Below are positions 6,231-13,758 of a DNA stretch of 15,069 nucleotides, one piece after another; position 1 is the stretch's first letter, and each line of letters starts with the position of its first letter. The notes below the pieces were generated by a model. The model searched no databases, was not told the origin of the DNA, and saw nothing but the letters and a program-made list of their open reading frames with translations. A program made the translations under genes and the position numbers. Location of the stretch: assembly GCA_023431215.1 (NCBI GenBank), contig JAEYXR010000049.1, forward strand, positions 1 through 15,069, given 5' to 3'. The DNA is from Bacillota bacterium (GTDB lineage: Bacteria > Bacillota > Clostridia > Oscillospirales > Ruminococcaceae).

Positions 6231-7646
6231 ATGGTCAGTCACGAGATAACAGAACGTATTGAGCAATACATCAAAGATCACCACAGAGAAATTGTTGAGG
6301 ACTTAAAAACACTGGTGCGCATCCCCAGCATTAGCCGGGAGGGTGAAGGTGGATTTCCCTTTGGGCCCAACTGCGCCAAGGTTTTGGATAAGGCTGTGGA
6401 AATGGCAAAAAACCACGGCCTGGAGGCAGAAAATCATGGAAACTGGTACGGTACCGCTGCTTACGGAAGCGGGGATAAGCTTATCGGCATTTTTTCGCAT
6501 TTAGATGTTGTACCTGAGGGAAATAACTGGAAATATGATCCCTATAACCCCATTGAAAAAGACGGATACCTCATTGGCCGTGGCGTGGCAGACAATAAAA
6601 ACGCCGCTGTTGCCGGTATGTATGTCATGAAGTGCATCAAAGATTTGGGTATTCCTTTAAACAGTCGTGTCAGCCTCTATTTTGGTGCCAGTGAAGAAAC
6701 CGGTATGAAGGATATTGAACGGTTTATTGCCGAGCAGCCCATGCCCGATTTTTCTATTGTGCCCGATACAGATTTTCCTGTTTGCCACGGTGAAAAGGGT
6801 ATTATGAATACCTATGCTGAGTGCACCACCCCTTTTACTGATATCCTAAGCTTTAGCGGCGGGCTGGTTACCAACATGGTGGCAGACAGGGCAGTGGCAG
6901 AGCTGAGCTTTGTTCCCGCACTGCTGGATGAGCTTTCCGGCATGGCAGAGCGCAACGCCCGCATCACGGTAGATAAAAATCAGGGCTGTATTGTGGTAAC
7001 CGCCACAGGGGTCTCCTCCCACGCTTCCCGTCCCAAGGGATCTGTCAATGCTATTTGGGAGCTGGCTAAATTTTTGCGGGGGAGCCAGCTGCTGGCAAAA
7101 AGCGACCGCAACATCATGAGCTTTATCACAGAGGTGCTGGCAGACAACTATGGTGAAAAAATCGGAATAGCCCGTAGTGATGACCCCTCCGGAAAGCTTA
7201 CCTGCATTTGTGGCGTTGCCGAAACCCAAGATAGATTTTGCAAGCTGCACTTTGATATCCGCTACCCGGTTACCGCAGAAGGTGCGGATGTCAGCACAGC
7301 CATGGCTCCCTGTTTTGAAAAAAACGGCTGGTCTTTTAAGTTGAGCCACGATAGTAAGCCCGCCTATGTGCCAAAGGATGACCCCAAGGTACAGGAGCTT
7401 TGCCGCATTTATACCGAAGTAACCGGAAAGGACTCCACCCCCTACGTCATGGGTGGAGGTACCTATTCACGCAAGCTGCGCAATGCCATCGGCTTTGGCA
7501 TGGAGGATAGCAGTGTCAATCCTTTCCCGGCCGGTCACGGTGGTGTGCATCAGCCTGATGAGGCCATGCCGATACAGGGTATTTATGATGCCATTAAAAT
7601 TTATGTGCTATCGGTGATAGAGATTGACCAGCTGCTTCATCGTTAA
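6231..7646 (+). CDS. M20 family metallopeptidase, Sapep/PepV-like dipeptidase, 471 aa
   Basis: Cytosolic di-zinc peptidase that probably hydrolyses dipeptides. Metal and catalytic residues are visible: H90 and D92 in FSHLDVVPEG, bridging D121 in GRGVADNKN, the E155-E156 pair in ASEETG (catalytic base and ligand), D179/D181 in VPDTDFP, and the late H440 in GGVHQPDE. SSHASRPKGSVNA in the middle marks the lid domain typical of this branch. The length matches PepV and Sapep. I chose ATG 6231 over the upstream TTG at 6174 because AAAGGAG sits 8 nt before it and homology starts there. Monocistronic, with a consensus promoter and a strong terminator. No signal peptide. Substrate preference cannot be read from sequence. 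Confidence 0.93.
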   Translation: MVSHEITERIEQYIKDHHREIVEDLKTLVRIPSISREGEGGFPFGPNCAKVLDKAVEMAKNHGLEAENHGNWYGTAAYGSGDKLIGIFSHLDVVPEGNNWKYDPYNPIEKDGYLIGRGVADNKNAAVAGMYVMKCIKDLGIPLNSRVSLYFGASEETGMKDIERFIAEQPMPDFSIVPDTDFPVCHGEKGIMNTYAECTTPFTDILSFSGGLVTNMVADRAVAELSFVPALLDELSGMAERNARITVDKNQGCIVVTATGVSSHASRPKGSVNAIWELAKFLRGSQLLAKSDRNIMSFITEVLADNYGEKIGIARSDDPSGKLTCICGVAETQDRFCKLHFDIRYPVTAEGADVSTAMAPCFEKNGWSFKLSHDSKPAYVPKDDPKVQELCRIYTEVTGKDSTPYVMGGGTYSRKLRNAIGFGMEDSSVNPFPAGHGGVHQPDEAMPIQGIYDAIKIYVLSVIEIDQLLHR

Positions 7647-7703
7647 AAACTGCTGACAGCTACCAATAACCTATAATTTGTGTTTTCTCATATTGATATT
7701 TTT

Positions 7704-7745
7704 AAAAAGCGGCAGCCACCAAGTAAAGTGGTTGCCGCTTTTTGT
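7704..7745. terminator. Intrinsic terminator after the M20 peptidase gene
   Basis: A 16-bp stem, AAAAAGCGGCAGCCAC (7704-7719) with 7728-7743, has one G-U pair, an 8-nt loop and a terminal T-run. The A-run on the left makes it potentially bidirectional. Confidence 0.92.
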
Positions 7746-7813
7746 TACAGAGCTTAGCTGTTTTGCCGCAAAATTATTATATATGCACCTTTCTTACTTT
7801 GGCTTAATTGTAA

Positions 7814-7842
7814 TTGAAGCTGCAGCGCTGCTATGCTACAAT
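7814..7842 (+). promoter_or_regulatory. Extended -10 promoter of the S66 peptidase gene
   Basis: TTGAAG (7814-7819), a 17-bp spacer, then TGC-TACAAT (7834-7842). The TG one base before the -10 hexamer makes this an extended -10 promoter, about 95 bp upstream of the translation start. Confidence 0.65.
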
Positions 7843-7943
7843 GACGGAAGGAAAGTTTGCTTATATTAGCTTTGTGAATATAAAGTGGCAATGTGGCTTT
7901 GACATGGCTATTTAAACTTTATTGCGTAGTAAGGAGTGATTGA

Positions 7944-8981
7944 ATGATAAAACCCAAAAGATTAAGTTATGGTGACAAAATAGCAATTGTAAGTTTATCC
8001 TGGGGCGGATTGGGTGAGGACTGTTTTATTCACAAATTTCATATTGCCAAGGAACGTCTGGAAAAAGATTTTGGCCTTGAAGTAATCTGCATGCCCCACG
8101 CATTAAAGGGAATCGAATTTTTGGCAAGCCATCCAGAATTAAGAGCAAAAGATTTAATGGATGCTTTTTCCGACAAGACAATTTCTGCTGTTTTTTGTGC
8201 CATTGGCGGAGACGATACGATACGGATGTTGCCATATATAGATTTGGATGTATTTAAGAAAAACCCAAAAATCTTTATGGGGTATTCAGATAGTACAATC
8301 AATCATTTTATGCTGTATAAAGCCGGATTGGTTTCTTTTTACGGACCGTCAATAATGTGTGAATTTGGCGAGTATGTTAAAATGTTCGATTACACCAAAA
8401 AGGCAGTTGAAGATATCCTTTTTGGAGAATGGGAACAATACAACCTTTTGCCGAGTGAAGAATGGACCGGCGACTATGTCCTTTGGCAAGAGAGCAACAT
8501 AAATACTCCGTATACTATGAAAAAAGATGCCCACGGCTACGAGGTAATTAGCGGAAGCGGATTGGTACAAGGGCGTTTACTCGGCGGATGTATCGATGTA
8601 TTTATGATGGCAATTGGCACAAAAATTTGGCCTACGCTTGAGGATTGGAAAGATGCTATTCTTTTTATTGAAACAAGTGAAGATAAGCCTTCGCCTGATT
8701 TTATTAAATGGACATTTAGAAATCTTGCGGCTCAAGGTGTTTTAAAAGTCATTAAAGGAATTGTTGTAGGGAAACCGCAGGGAGAAAAATATTACGAAGA
8801 ATATAAAGCTGCAATGATTCAAGTCGTTGTAGATGAAGAACGCTTGGACAATTTGCCTATTTTCTATAATGTGAATTTTGGCCATGCAAAACCAATTGGG
8901 ATTATTCCTTATGGCATTACAGCTGAGCTGAACTGCAAAGATAAGACTATTGTTTTTTTAGAATGCCCAACTGTTTCGTAA
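7944..8981 (+). CDS. S66 family serine peptidase, MccF / LD-carboxypeptidase-like, 345 aa
   Basis: The S66 family comprises muropeptide LD-carboxypeptidases and MccF-type enzymes that inactivate microcin C-like peptide-nucleotides. The triad is visible: S115 in GYSDST, E243 in FIETSED and H314 in NFGHAKP, nearly the spacing of E. coli MccF (S118, E243, H311, from memory). AIGGDD (86-91) and QGRLLGGCIDV (209-219) are family-typical. The size and the long insert before the catalytic glutamate favour the MccF-like branch over LdcA, but that is inference. No signal peptide, so it acts in the cytosol. ATG 7944 follows AAGGAG (7931-7936) at 7 nt. Its codons are visibly richer in A/T-ending triplets than nrdJ, the DUF1015 gene or gap, which hints at later acquisition. 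It has its own promoter, but no proper plus-strand terminator follows. Confidence 0.9.
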   Translation: MIKPKRLSYGDKIAIVSLSWGGLGEDCFIHKFHIAKERLEKDFGLEVICMPHALKGIEFLASHPELRAKDLMDAFSDKTISAVFCAIGGDDTIRMLPYIDLDVFKKNPKIFMGYSDSTINHFMLYKAGLVSFYGPSIMCEFGEYVKMFDYTKKAVEDILFGEWEQYNLLPSEEWTGDYVLWQESNINTPYTMKKDAHGYEVISGSGLVQGRLLGGCIDVFMMAIGTKIWPTLEDWKDAILFIETSEDKPSPDFIKWTFRNLAAQGVLKVIKGIVVGKPQGEKYYEEYKAAMIQVVVDEERLDNLPIFYNVNFGHAKPIGIIPYGITAELNCKDKTIVFLECPTVS

Positions 8982-9010
8982 CTCTTGTTCAAAATAAAGA
9001 TAGATATAAT

Positions 9011-9053
9011 ACAAAAATAGGGCATCACCGTCTATTGGGACGGTGATGCCCTA
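9011..9053 (-). terminator. Perfect hairpin with T-run on the minus strand only
   Basis: A perfect 15-bp GC-rich stem (9018-9032 with 9039-9053) around TATTGG. On the plus strand it is followed by AAAAAC, not T; the T-run lies on the minus strand. It would therefore terminate leftward transcription, yet no minus-strand gene lies to its right before 9201. It may still slow plus-strand transcription after the S66 gene or protect the mRNA 3' end. Confidence 0.7.
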
Positions 9054-9201
9054 AAAACATCTTGCCTAAAGAAACGACATACTAATTTTGGGTAAATGCT
9101 CCATGGAAAATTATACATATTAGGTTTTTGAATTGAAATACTATGAGTGTTTCATAAATTAACATTGATGGAAAAATAATTGCTTATGGAGGAACACCCA
9201 A

Positions 9202-9711
9202 ATGAAACGGATTTTAGTATGTCTTTTGGCAGCGCTGCTGGTGGTGATAGCTTCGGCCTGCAATTTTAGTGGCACGGGAACATCCTCGTCCGGGACAAGC
9301 AGCAGCTCACAGGCTTCCGGCTCATCCCCTGTGGCACCTTCCAACACCGGTTGGCGTGACGGTACCTATAGGGGTGCTTATGTGGATGGCGGCGATAATC
9401 AGGTGTCTGTCCAGTTTACACTGGAGAACAATGTCATTACCGAGATTTCATACCGCAGTCTTACCTACAAAGGCGTGAACTATTTGGCAGAAGATGCCGA
9501 CGAAACAACCAAAAAGCTTGCAGCCCAGCACAAGCAGCTCATTGACTATTTGGTAGGAAAAAACGTTACCGACGGGTTTGATGAGCTGTATTACCCGGAA
9601 AAAATTGCAGATGACGCAGACTCCTTTACAGCTGCCACCATGCGCAGCGGCAAGGTGATTTCAGCCTTAAATGATGCACTGAACCGGGGTCCCTACTCCA
9701 TTAAAAAATAA
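9202..9711 (+). CDS. Lipoprotein with FMN-binding-domain-like fold, 169 aa
   Basis: N-terminal lipoprotein signal: KR, then a hydrophobic stretch, with C20 in IASAC as the probable lipidated cysteine. A Ser/Gly/Thr-rich linker follows (about 23-49), then a globular domain from about 51. The domain reads like FMN_bind domains (WRDGTYRGAY at 51-60, VSVQFTLENNVITEI), ending in the position where FMN-binding proteins have a DxxSGATxxS/T flavinylation motif. Here that is DSFTAATMRS (140-149), so the SGAT core is altered to TAAT and S149 is the candidate acceptor. Outer-face redox function is possible; with the altered core, flavin attachment is uncertain. ATG 9202 follows GGAGGA (9188-9193) at 8 nt. 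Convergent with the kinase-like gene, with a shared terminator. Confidence 0.8.
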   Translation: MKRILVCLLAALLVVIASACNFSGTGTSSSGTSSSSQASGSSPVAPSNTGWRDGTYRGAYVDGGDNQVSVQFTLENNVITEISYRSLTYKGVNYLAEDADETTKKLAAQHKQLIDYLVGKNVTDGFDELYYPEKIADDADSFTAATMRSGKVISALNDALNRGPYSIKK

Positions 9712-9716
9712 AGAAG

Positions 9717-9743
9717 AAAGGCCCGCCAAAATGCGGGCCTTTT
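9717..9743. terminator. Intrinsic terminator between convergent genes
   Basis: AAAGGCCCGC (9717-9726) pairs with GCGGGCCTTT (9733-9742) around a 6-nt loop, with A-rich left and T-rich right flanks. It serves the lipoprotein gene and probably the minus-strand kinase-like gene. Confidence 0.9.
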
Positions 9744-9757
9744 ACACAAAAAAGTGA

Positions 9758-10897
9758 TTATTGATTGGGTGGGACAATAATATCGGAAAGTACCCAGTAA
9801 ACCGGTGAAAAATGATCCAGCAGATAGGCGGAGGAACCGCAGTCCAATGGCATACGGGCGTCCGGCTGGGCGTCAGGCAGCAGCGGCAGTGTAAAAGCCA
9901 CCGCAGTACCGTCACCCTCCCGGGAATGAACGGCAAGGGTACCGCCGCTTTCATAAATAATTTGCTTGGCAACATTTAGGCCCAGTCCCATGGCAGGCGG
10001 AGTATGAGCATCCTTGTTCCAGCTGTAAAAAGGATCAAAAACACTGTTGATAATTTCCTGGGGAATGCCGGAGCCTGTATCGGTGACGGTGACAATAGCC
10101 AAGGACCCATGCTTACGCCCGGTGATAGAAATACTGCTGCCTTTACCCCCGGCTTTGCAGGCGTTGGAGAGAATGTTCAGCAGCGCCACAGCAATTTGTT
10201 CAAAGTTGCAGCTAACACAATCCTGACCCTCCGGAAGGCTGTACAGCAGGTGATAACCGTTGGGCCGCAGGGTGATATCCACTGCTTCCAGCAGTTCAGC
10301 CATCTGCTCCCACAAATTGACCACCTTTACTTCCGGCTTGCTAACAGAATTAAAACGAATACGCTCTACAATATTATTGATGTTGCGAAGCATCATGTAA
10401 GAATTTTGGTTGATGACGCTGATAGCTTCATCAACGGTGTGGTTATCGGTGGCGTGTAGCTTGCGAAGCATAACCGCAAGAGACGCAAAAATTTGCGAAA
10501 GAGGATATCGAAAACAGGTGGAGAGCAGTGAGCTGCTGGCACCCGCTACGGCATCATGTGGGGTGGTTGGAACATTTTCGTATGGGACAATTGTGACAAA
10601 GGCGCCAACAATGGTGTCGCCTTGGTGCAGAGGAGTAACCGAAAAGCAACAGGAGGCAGAGCGAATAGGAGAGGAAAAAAGCCTTGCGCTTTTTCCCTCT
10701 CTCAAATTCTGGCGGCATTGCTCCAACTCATTGGAGGGAATCAATAGCCACATACCATCAGAAATGTCCAGTGCCCGAGACATTTCTTCTGCGTATTTAT
10801 TTGTATAAATAATTTTTAGATCGAGGTCGGTGAGGATTACCGCAAAGGTGGCATCCTCAAACTGAGCCTTTATAAGGTCGAAAATGGATTCGGGCAT
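9758..10897 (-). CDS. PAS-containing histidine kinase-like ATPase lacking the usual phospho-accepting histidine, 379 aa
   Basis: Soluble, with no membrane segment. An N-terminal PAS-like domain (about 10-105) precedes a dimerisation helix region (about 120-180) and a HATPase_c domain (about 225-340) with intact N-box (NILSNACKAG, N245), G1 box (DTGSGIP, D273), F-box (VFDPFY, 287-291) and G2 box (GLGLNVAK, 304-311). Where kinases have the H-box ISHELRTPL, this protein has LSTCFRYPL (125-133): the R, P and L are kept but the histidine is threonine (T127). ATP binding looks intact, while autophosphorylation at the normal place is not possible. The tail after 345 ends DIIVPPNQ and is unassigned. 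ATG at 10895-10897; AGGA lies 6 nt before it and a better AAGGAG about 14 nt before. No response regulator is adjacent. Confidence 0.85.
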   Translation of the reverse strand: MPESIFDLIKAQFEDATFAVILTDLDLKIIYTNKYAEEMSRALDISDGMWLLIPSNELEQCRQNLREGKSARLFSSPIRSASCCFSVTPLHQGDTIVGAFVTIVPYENVPTTPHDAVAGASSSLLSTCFRYPLSQIFASLAVMLRKLHATDNHTVDEAISVINQNSYMMLRNINNIVERIRFNSVSKPEVKVVNLWEQMAELLEAVDITLRPNGYHLLYSLPEGQDCVSCNFEQIAVALLNILSNACKAGGKGSSISITGRKHGSLAIVTVTDTGSGIPQEIINSVFDPFYSWNKDAHTPPAMGLGLNVAKQIIYESGGTLAVHSREGDGTAVAFTLPLLPDAQPDARMPLDCGSSAYLLDHFSPVYWVLSDIIVPPNQ

Positions 10898-11004
10898 AAT
10901 TAGTCCTGGCGCTCCTTTTTAGCTGCATGGTCGGTCTTCTGTTGGGCAAAATACCAAGAGTATGTGCCAGCTGTTCTGTTGAATTTCCAATATATCTCAA
11001 TGAT

Positions 11005-11033
11005 ATTATACTTGATTAAGAAAAGAAAGTCAT
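11005..11033 (-). promoter_or_regulatory. Candidate promoter of the kinase-like gene
   Basis: On the minus strand ATGACT (11028-11033), a 17-bp spacer, then TATAAT (11005-11010). The leader would be about 100 nt. Confidence 0.5.
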
Positions 11034-11268
11034 TATCCATTCATGTATTTTTGTTGGCAAAAATTTCCTTAAATAAAGAAAAAATTCTTATAGAAAATGG
11101 GTATAAGGGAATCCTGAATGAGGGATATCAATAGTATATACAATAAAAATTAAAAAACTTTTTTATTATTGAGTAATGTATGGCACTTTAGGTACGATGT
11201 GGAAATTGACAATTGAGCCCCTGAAAAGGCAAGTAGTTTGCACACAGGGCACAAACTTTACTGGAAAG

Positions 11269-11290
11269 CTTTGACAACTAATTGTCAAAG
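11269..11290. promoter_or_regulatory. Perfect palindromic operator candidate upstream of gap
   Basis: CTTTGACAA (11269-11277) and TTGTCAAAG (11282-11290) are exact inverted copies around CTAA. The inner 18 bp has the geometry of redox-sensing Rex sites (TTG-N-N-AA, 4-bp spacer, mirrored), but only 5 of 7 positions per arm match the clostridial Rex consensus as I remember it. It lies just upstream of the gap -35 region. A transcription factor site fits better than a hairpin, because no T-run follows. Confidence 0.5.
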
Positions 11291-11292
11291 TA

Positions 11293-11321
11293 TTGTAGTT
11301 TTCCCTTGTTTAGTATAAAAT
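11293..11321 (+). promoter_or_regulatory. Candidate gap promoter
   Basis: TTGTAG (11293-11298), 17 bp, TAAAAT (11316-11321); the overlapping TATAAA at 11314-11319 is an alternative -10. The -35 is weak, which fits a promoter controlled by the palindrome directly upstream. Confidence 0.45.
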
Positions 11322-11387
11322 AAAAACATATCATCCGGATGGATTTTTTAAATACCCCGGATCGAAGAGAAGGAGTGTTGAATTATT

Positions 11388-12404
11388 ATGGCAATCAAAA
11401 TTGGTATTAACGGTTTTGGACGCATTGGTAGACTTGTTTTTCGCGTAGCAGTTTCTCAGCCCGACGTTTTTGAGGTTGTAGGTATTAACGACCCCGCCAT
11501 CGACCTGGACTACATGGTTTATATGACCAAGTATGACACCATCCATGGCCGCTTCAGCGGCACTGCCGAGATTAAAGACGGTAAATTTACCGTTAACGGC
11601 CGCGCTATTGAAGTGTTTGGTTGCATGAACCCCGCCGAGATTCCCTGGGGCAAAGTAGGCGCAGACTATGTTGTTGAATCTACCGGTATCTTCACCACAA
11701 CCGAAAAGTGCCAGGCTCATATCCAGGGCGGCGCTAAAAAGGTTATTATTTCTGCTCCTGCCAAGGACGATACCCCCACTTTTGTTATGGGTGTTAACAA
11801 CGAGAAGTACACCAAGGATATGAACGTGGTTTCCAATGCATCCTGCACCACCAACTGCCTGGCTCCTCTGACCAAGGTCATCAACGATAAGTTTGGCATT
11901 GTTGAGGGTCTGATGACCACCGTTCATGCTACCACCGGTACTCAGAAAACCGTTGACGGCCCCTCCAAGAAAGACTGGAGAGGCGGACGCGCTGCTGCCG
12001 GCAACATCATTCCTTCCTCCACCGGCGCTGCCAAAGCCTGCGCATTGGTTATTCCCGAGGTGAAGGGTAAGCTTACCGGTATGGCTTTCCGCGTACCTAC
12101 TCTGGACGTTTCTGTTGTGGACCTGACCTGCAAACTGGCTAAGCCCACCACCTATGCAGAAATCTGCCAGGCCATTAAGGACGCTTCTGAGAACGAGCTG
12201 AAGGGTATTCTGGGTTACACCGACGAGGATGTTGTTTCCTCCGACTTCTACACCGATCCCCGCACCTCTATCTTTGATGCCAAAGCCGGTATCATGCTCA
12301 ACGAGACCTTCGTAAAGCTGGTTAGCTGGTACGACAATGAGTGGGGCTACAGCAACAAGCTGTGCGACCTCATTCGCCACATGGCTTCTGTTGATGCTAA
12401 ATAA
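11388..12404 (+). CDS. gap: Glyceraldehyde-3-phosphate dehydrogenase, type I, 338 aa
   Basis: Central glycolytic enzyme that oxidises glyceraldehyde 3-phosphate to 1,3-bisphosphoglycerate with NAD. The Rossmann motif INGFGRIGR is at 7-15; D35 in INDP is the position that favours NAD over NADP. Catalytic C153 lies in SNASCTTNC and H180 in TTVHATTG; the C-terminal WYDNEWGYSNKL is canonical, and the length is normal. ATG 11388 follows AAGGAG (11370-11375) at the rather long spacing of 12 nt. Codons are strongly biased to the preferred set, as expected for a highly expressed gene. It is monocistronic: no pgk or tpi follows, unlike many Bacillota gap operons. Probably controlled by the upstream palindrome. 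Confidence 0.98.
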   Translation: MAIKIGINGFGRIGRLVFRVAVSQPDVFEVVGINDPAIDLDYMVYMTKYDTIHGRFSGTAEIKDGKFTVNGRAIEVFGCMNPAEIPWGKVGADYVVESTGIFTTTEKCQAHIQGGAKKVIISAPAKDDTPTFVMGVNNEKYTKDMNVVSNASCTTNCLAPLTKVINDKFGIVEGLMTTVHATTGTQKTVDGPSKKDWRGGRAAAGNIIPSSTGAAKACALVIPEVKGKLTGMAFRVPTLDVSVVDLTCKLAKPTTYAEICQAIKDASENELKGILGYTDEDVVSSDFYTDPRTSIFDAKAGIMLNETFVKLVSWYDNEWGYSNKLCDLIRHMASVDAK

Positions 12405-12432
12405 GAACCCCTAAAAGCTGATAGCACATGTT

Positions 12433-12482
12433 AAATGCACCTCTATTTATGGTTTTTTGCCTTAAATAGAGGTGCATTTTAT
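12433..12482. terminator. Intrinsic terminator after gap
   Basis: A perfect 17-bp stem, AAATGCACCTCTATTTA (12433-12449) with 12463-12479, and a 13-nt T-rich loop, followed by a short T-run. Confidence 0.9.
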
Positions 12483-12610
12483 ATGCATTAGAACAAATTT
12501 AATATTTTAGTAAAAAAATTGTAAAATAATTAGTTGTTATGAAAAAATATCCAATATAACAAAACAGTCATTGCACTAGACACAGTATGAAAAATTTTGG
12601 AGGACAAACT

Positions 12611-13510
12611 ATGAAACAAATGGTTAGAAAGATCCTCGCACTCACCCTGGCAGTAGCTCTTTTATCTGCGATGGCTGTACCTGCACTGGCAGAAAGTGAA
12701 GGTACTGTAAGATTTTACTTAGGCTTAAGCCAGTATAATGGTACAACTCTGCCTACCGGTGAAATCTATTTAAGCTCTATAGAAAATGGAGATTTATCTG
12801 ACCCTGATTATTGCAGCACCATTTTTCCGCCTACCGTTAATGCAAAGCTTAATGTGACAGGTGCCTTAAAACCCAACGCGTGGCCAACACTTGCCGCAGG
12901 CATGGTGAATGGAGACGGATACCCTGTTGATGTTATTCAGCGTGGAACAAATTTTGATGGTTGCCCAAAAGGATATGTTGCTTACCAGCAGGACAGTGTT
13001 TGGGCATATAGCTGTACAGCATACGCCAACAGTGCCGTGCTTTTAGGTGAGTACTACATCTATTCCATTGGCTACTTGGATGTTCCCTTAACAGATATCA
13101 ATAGTAGTACCATCAGCATCAGCGATGAGTTAGAAGCTCCAGAGGGGGCATACACCGTACAACACGAGGATTTATCTGTAACCTTTACTAATAATGGCAG
13201 AACCATCAAAATTAATTCTTTTGAACTGACAGATGCCCAAATTGACCTGTCGGCCGAGATGATTGATAATGAAGTGACTGTACGCATATTTGGCATAGAC
13301 TTTACCTACCAAATTGGTAGCAAAGCCCCCACTACTGACAAAAAATCTCATGGCACCGTTGTCTGGTATCAAAATAATCAGCCCATAGAAAAGGCTAAAG
13401 CAACGGAAGTACCTGTTAACCCCGAAACAGGCCGTAGTAGCACCGCCAACGTAACAGCAGCAGTTGCAATAGTAAGTCTTGCTGCCTTGGCTATAAGAAA
13501 GAAGAAGTAG
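12611..13510 (+). CDS. Secreted, probably sortase-anchored surface protein of unknown function, 299 aa
   Basis: I chose ATG 12611 over 12587 because GGAGGA (12599-12604) lies 6 nt before it and it gives a clean signal peptide: KQMVRK, hydrophobic core, probable cleavage after VPALA (about 27). The mature part has no domain I recognise; it is Ser/Thr/Asn-rich, contains four cysteines (C68, C118, C135 and one in the signal region is absent, so at least three mature cysteines) and looks beta-rich. The C-terminus has the cell-wall sorting layout: NPETG (270-274), a hydrophobic segment (about 280-294) and RKKK. NPxTG is a non-canonical sortase motif, seen in Clostridia proteins as I remember. Ends in TAG. 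No sortase gene is in the window. Alternative: a membrane-anchored protein with a C-terminal helix. Confidence 0.82.
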   Translation: MKQMVRKILALTLAVALLSAMAVPALAESEGTVRFYLGLSQYNGTTLPTGEIYLSSIENGDLSDPDYCSTIFPPTVNAKLNVTGALKPNAWPTLAAGMVNGDGYPVDVIQRGTNFDGCPKGYVAYQQDSVWAYSCTAYANSAVLLGEYYIYSIGYLDVPLTDINSSTISISDELEAPEGAYTVQHEDLSVTFTNNGRTIKINSFELTDAQIDLSAEMIDNEVTVRIFGIDFTYQIGSKAPTTDKKSHGTVVWYQNNQPIEKAKATEVPVNPETGRSSTANVTAAVAIVSLAALAIRKKK

Positions 13511-13554
13511 CAAGTAACGATACCGTTTTTTTGTTTTAGACAGTAATCAATAAG

Positions 13555-13581
13555 AGGTGCTGCGTATGCAGCGCCTTTTTT
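13555..13581 (+). terminator. Intrinsic terminator after the surface-protein gene
   Basis: AGGTGCTGC (13555-13563) pairs with GCAGCGCCT (13568-13576; one G-U pair) around GTAT, followed by six T residues. Confidence 0.85.
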
Positions 13582-13758
13582 GCATGAATACAGCATAGCG
13601 GGTGGTTTAATTTGTGCTTTTCAGAGCAAAAAAACCGCTTTACTACCATATTCTATATTAATTAGAAATGAATAAATTATATAATGCAATAGTCTACTAA
13701 TGAAATTGTCAATGCTCCTATTATCTAACTTATAGAATAGATAGTGGAGGCAATAGAT

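Larger units (their letters stand above)
10898..11387. other. Gene-free divergent control region between the kinase-like gene and gap
   Basis: No coding frame is supported. It contains the kinase-like gene's promoter (minus), an AT-only dyad (11142-11149 with 11160-11167), the half-site repeat ATTGACAATTGA near 11205, an imperfect dyad AGTTTG...CAAACT (about 11234-11258), the perfect palindrome 11269-11290, the gap promoter, and a CATCCGGATG dyad in the gap leader (11332-11341). Confidence 0.55.

Noticed and set aside
11142..11167. AT-only hairpin in the gap upstream region as a terminator
   Set aside because: Stem is A-T only and no gene ends there; such dyads are common by chance in AT-rich intergenic DNA.
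11331..12380. Long minus-strand open frame (349 codons) opposite gap
   Set aside because: Mirror of the strongly codon-biased gap gene; low-complexity Gly/Asn/Val-rich product with no family features.
12656..12763. LPTG at residues 47-50 of the surface protein as a sorting motif
   Set aside because: It lies near the N-terminus with no hydrophobic segment or basic tail after it; NPETG at the C-terminus is the plausible signal.
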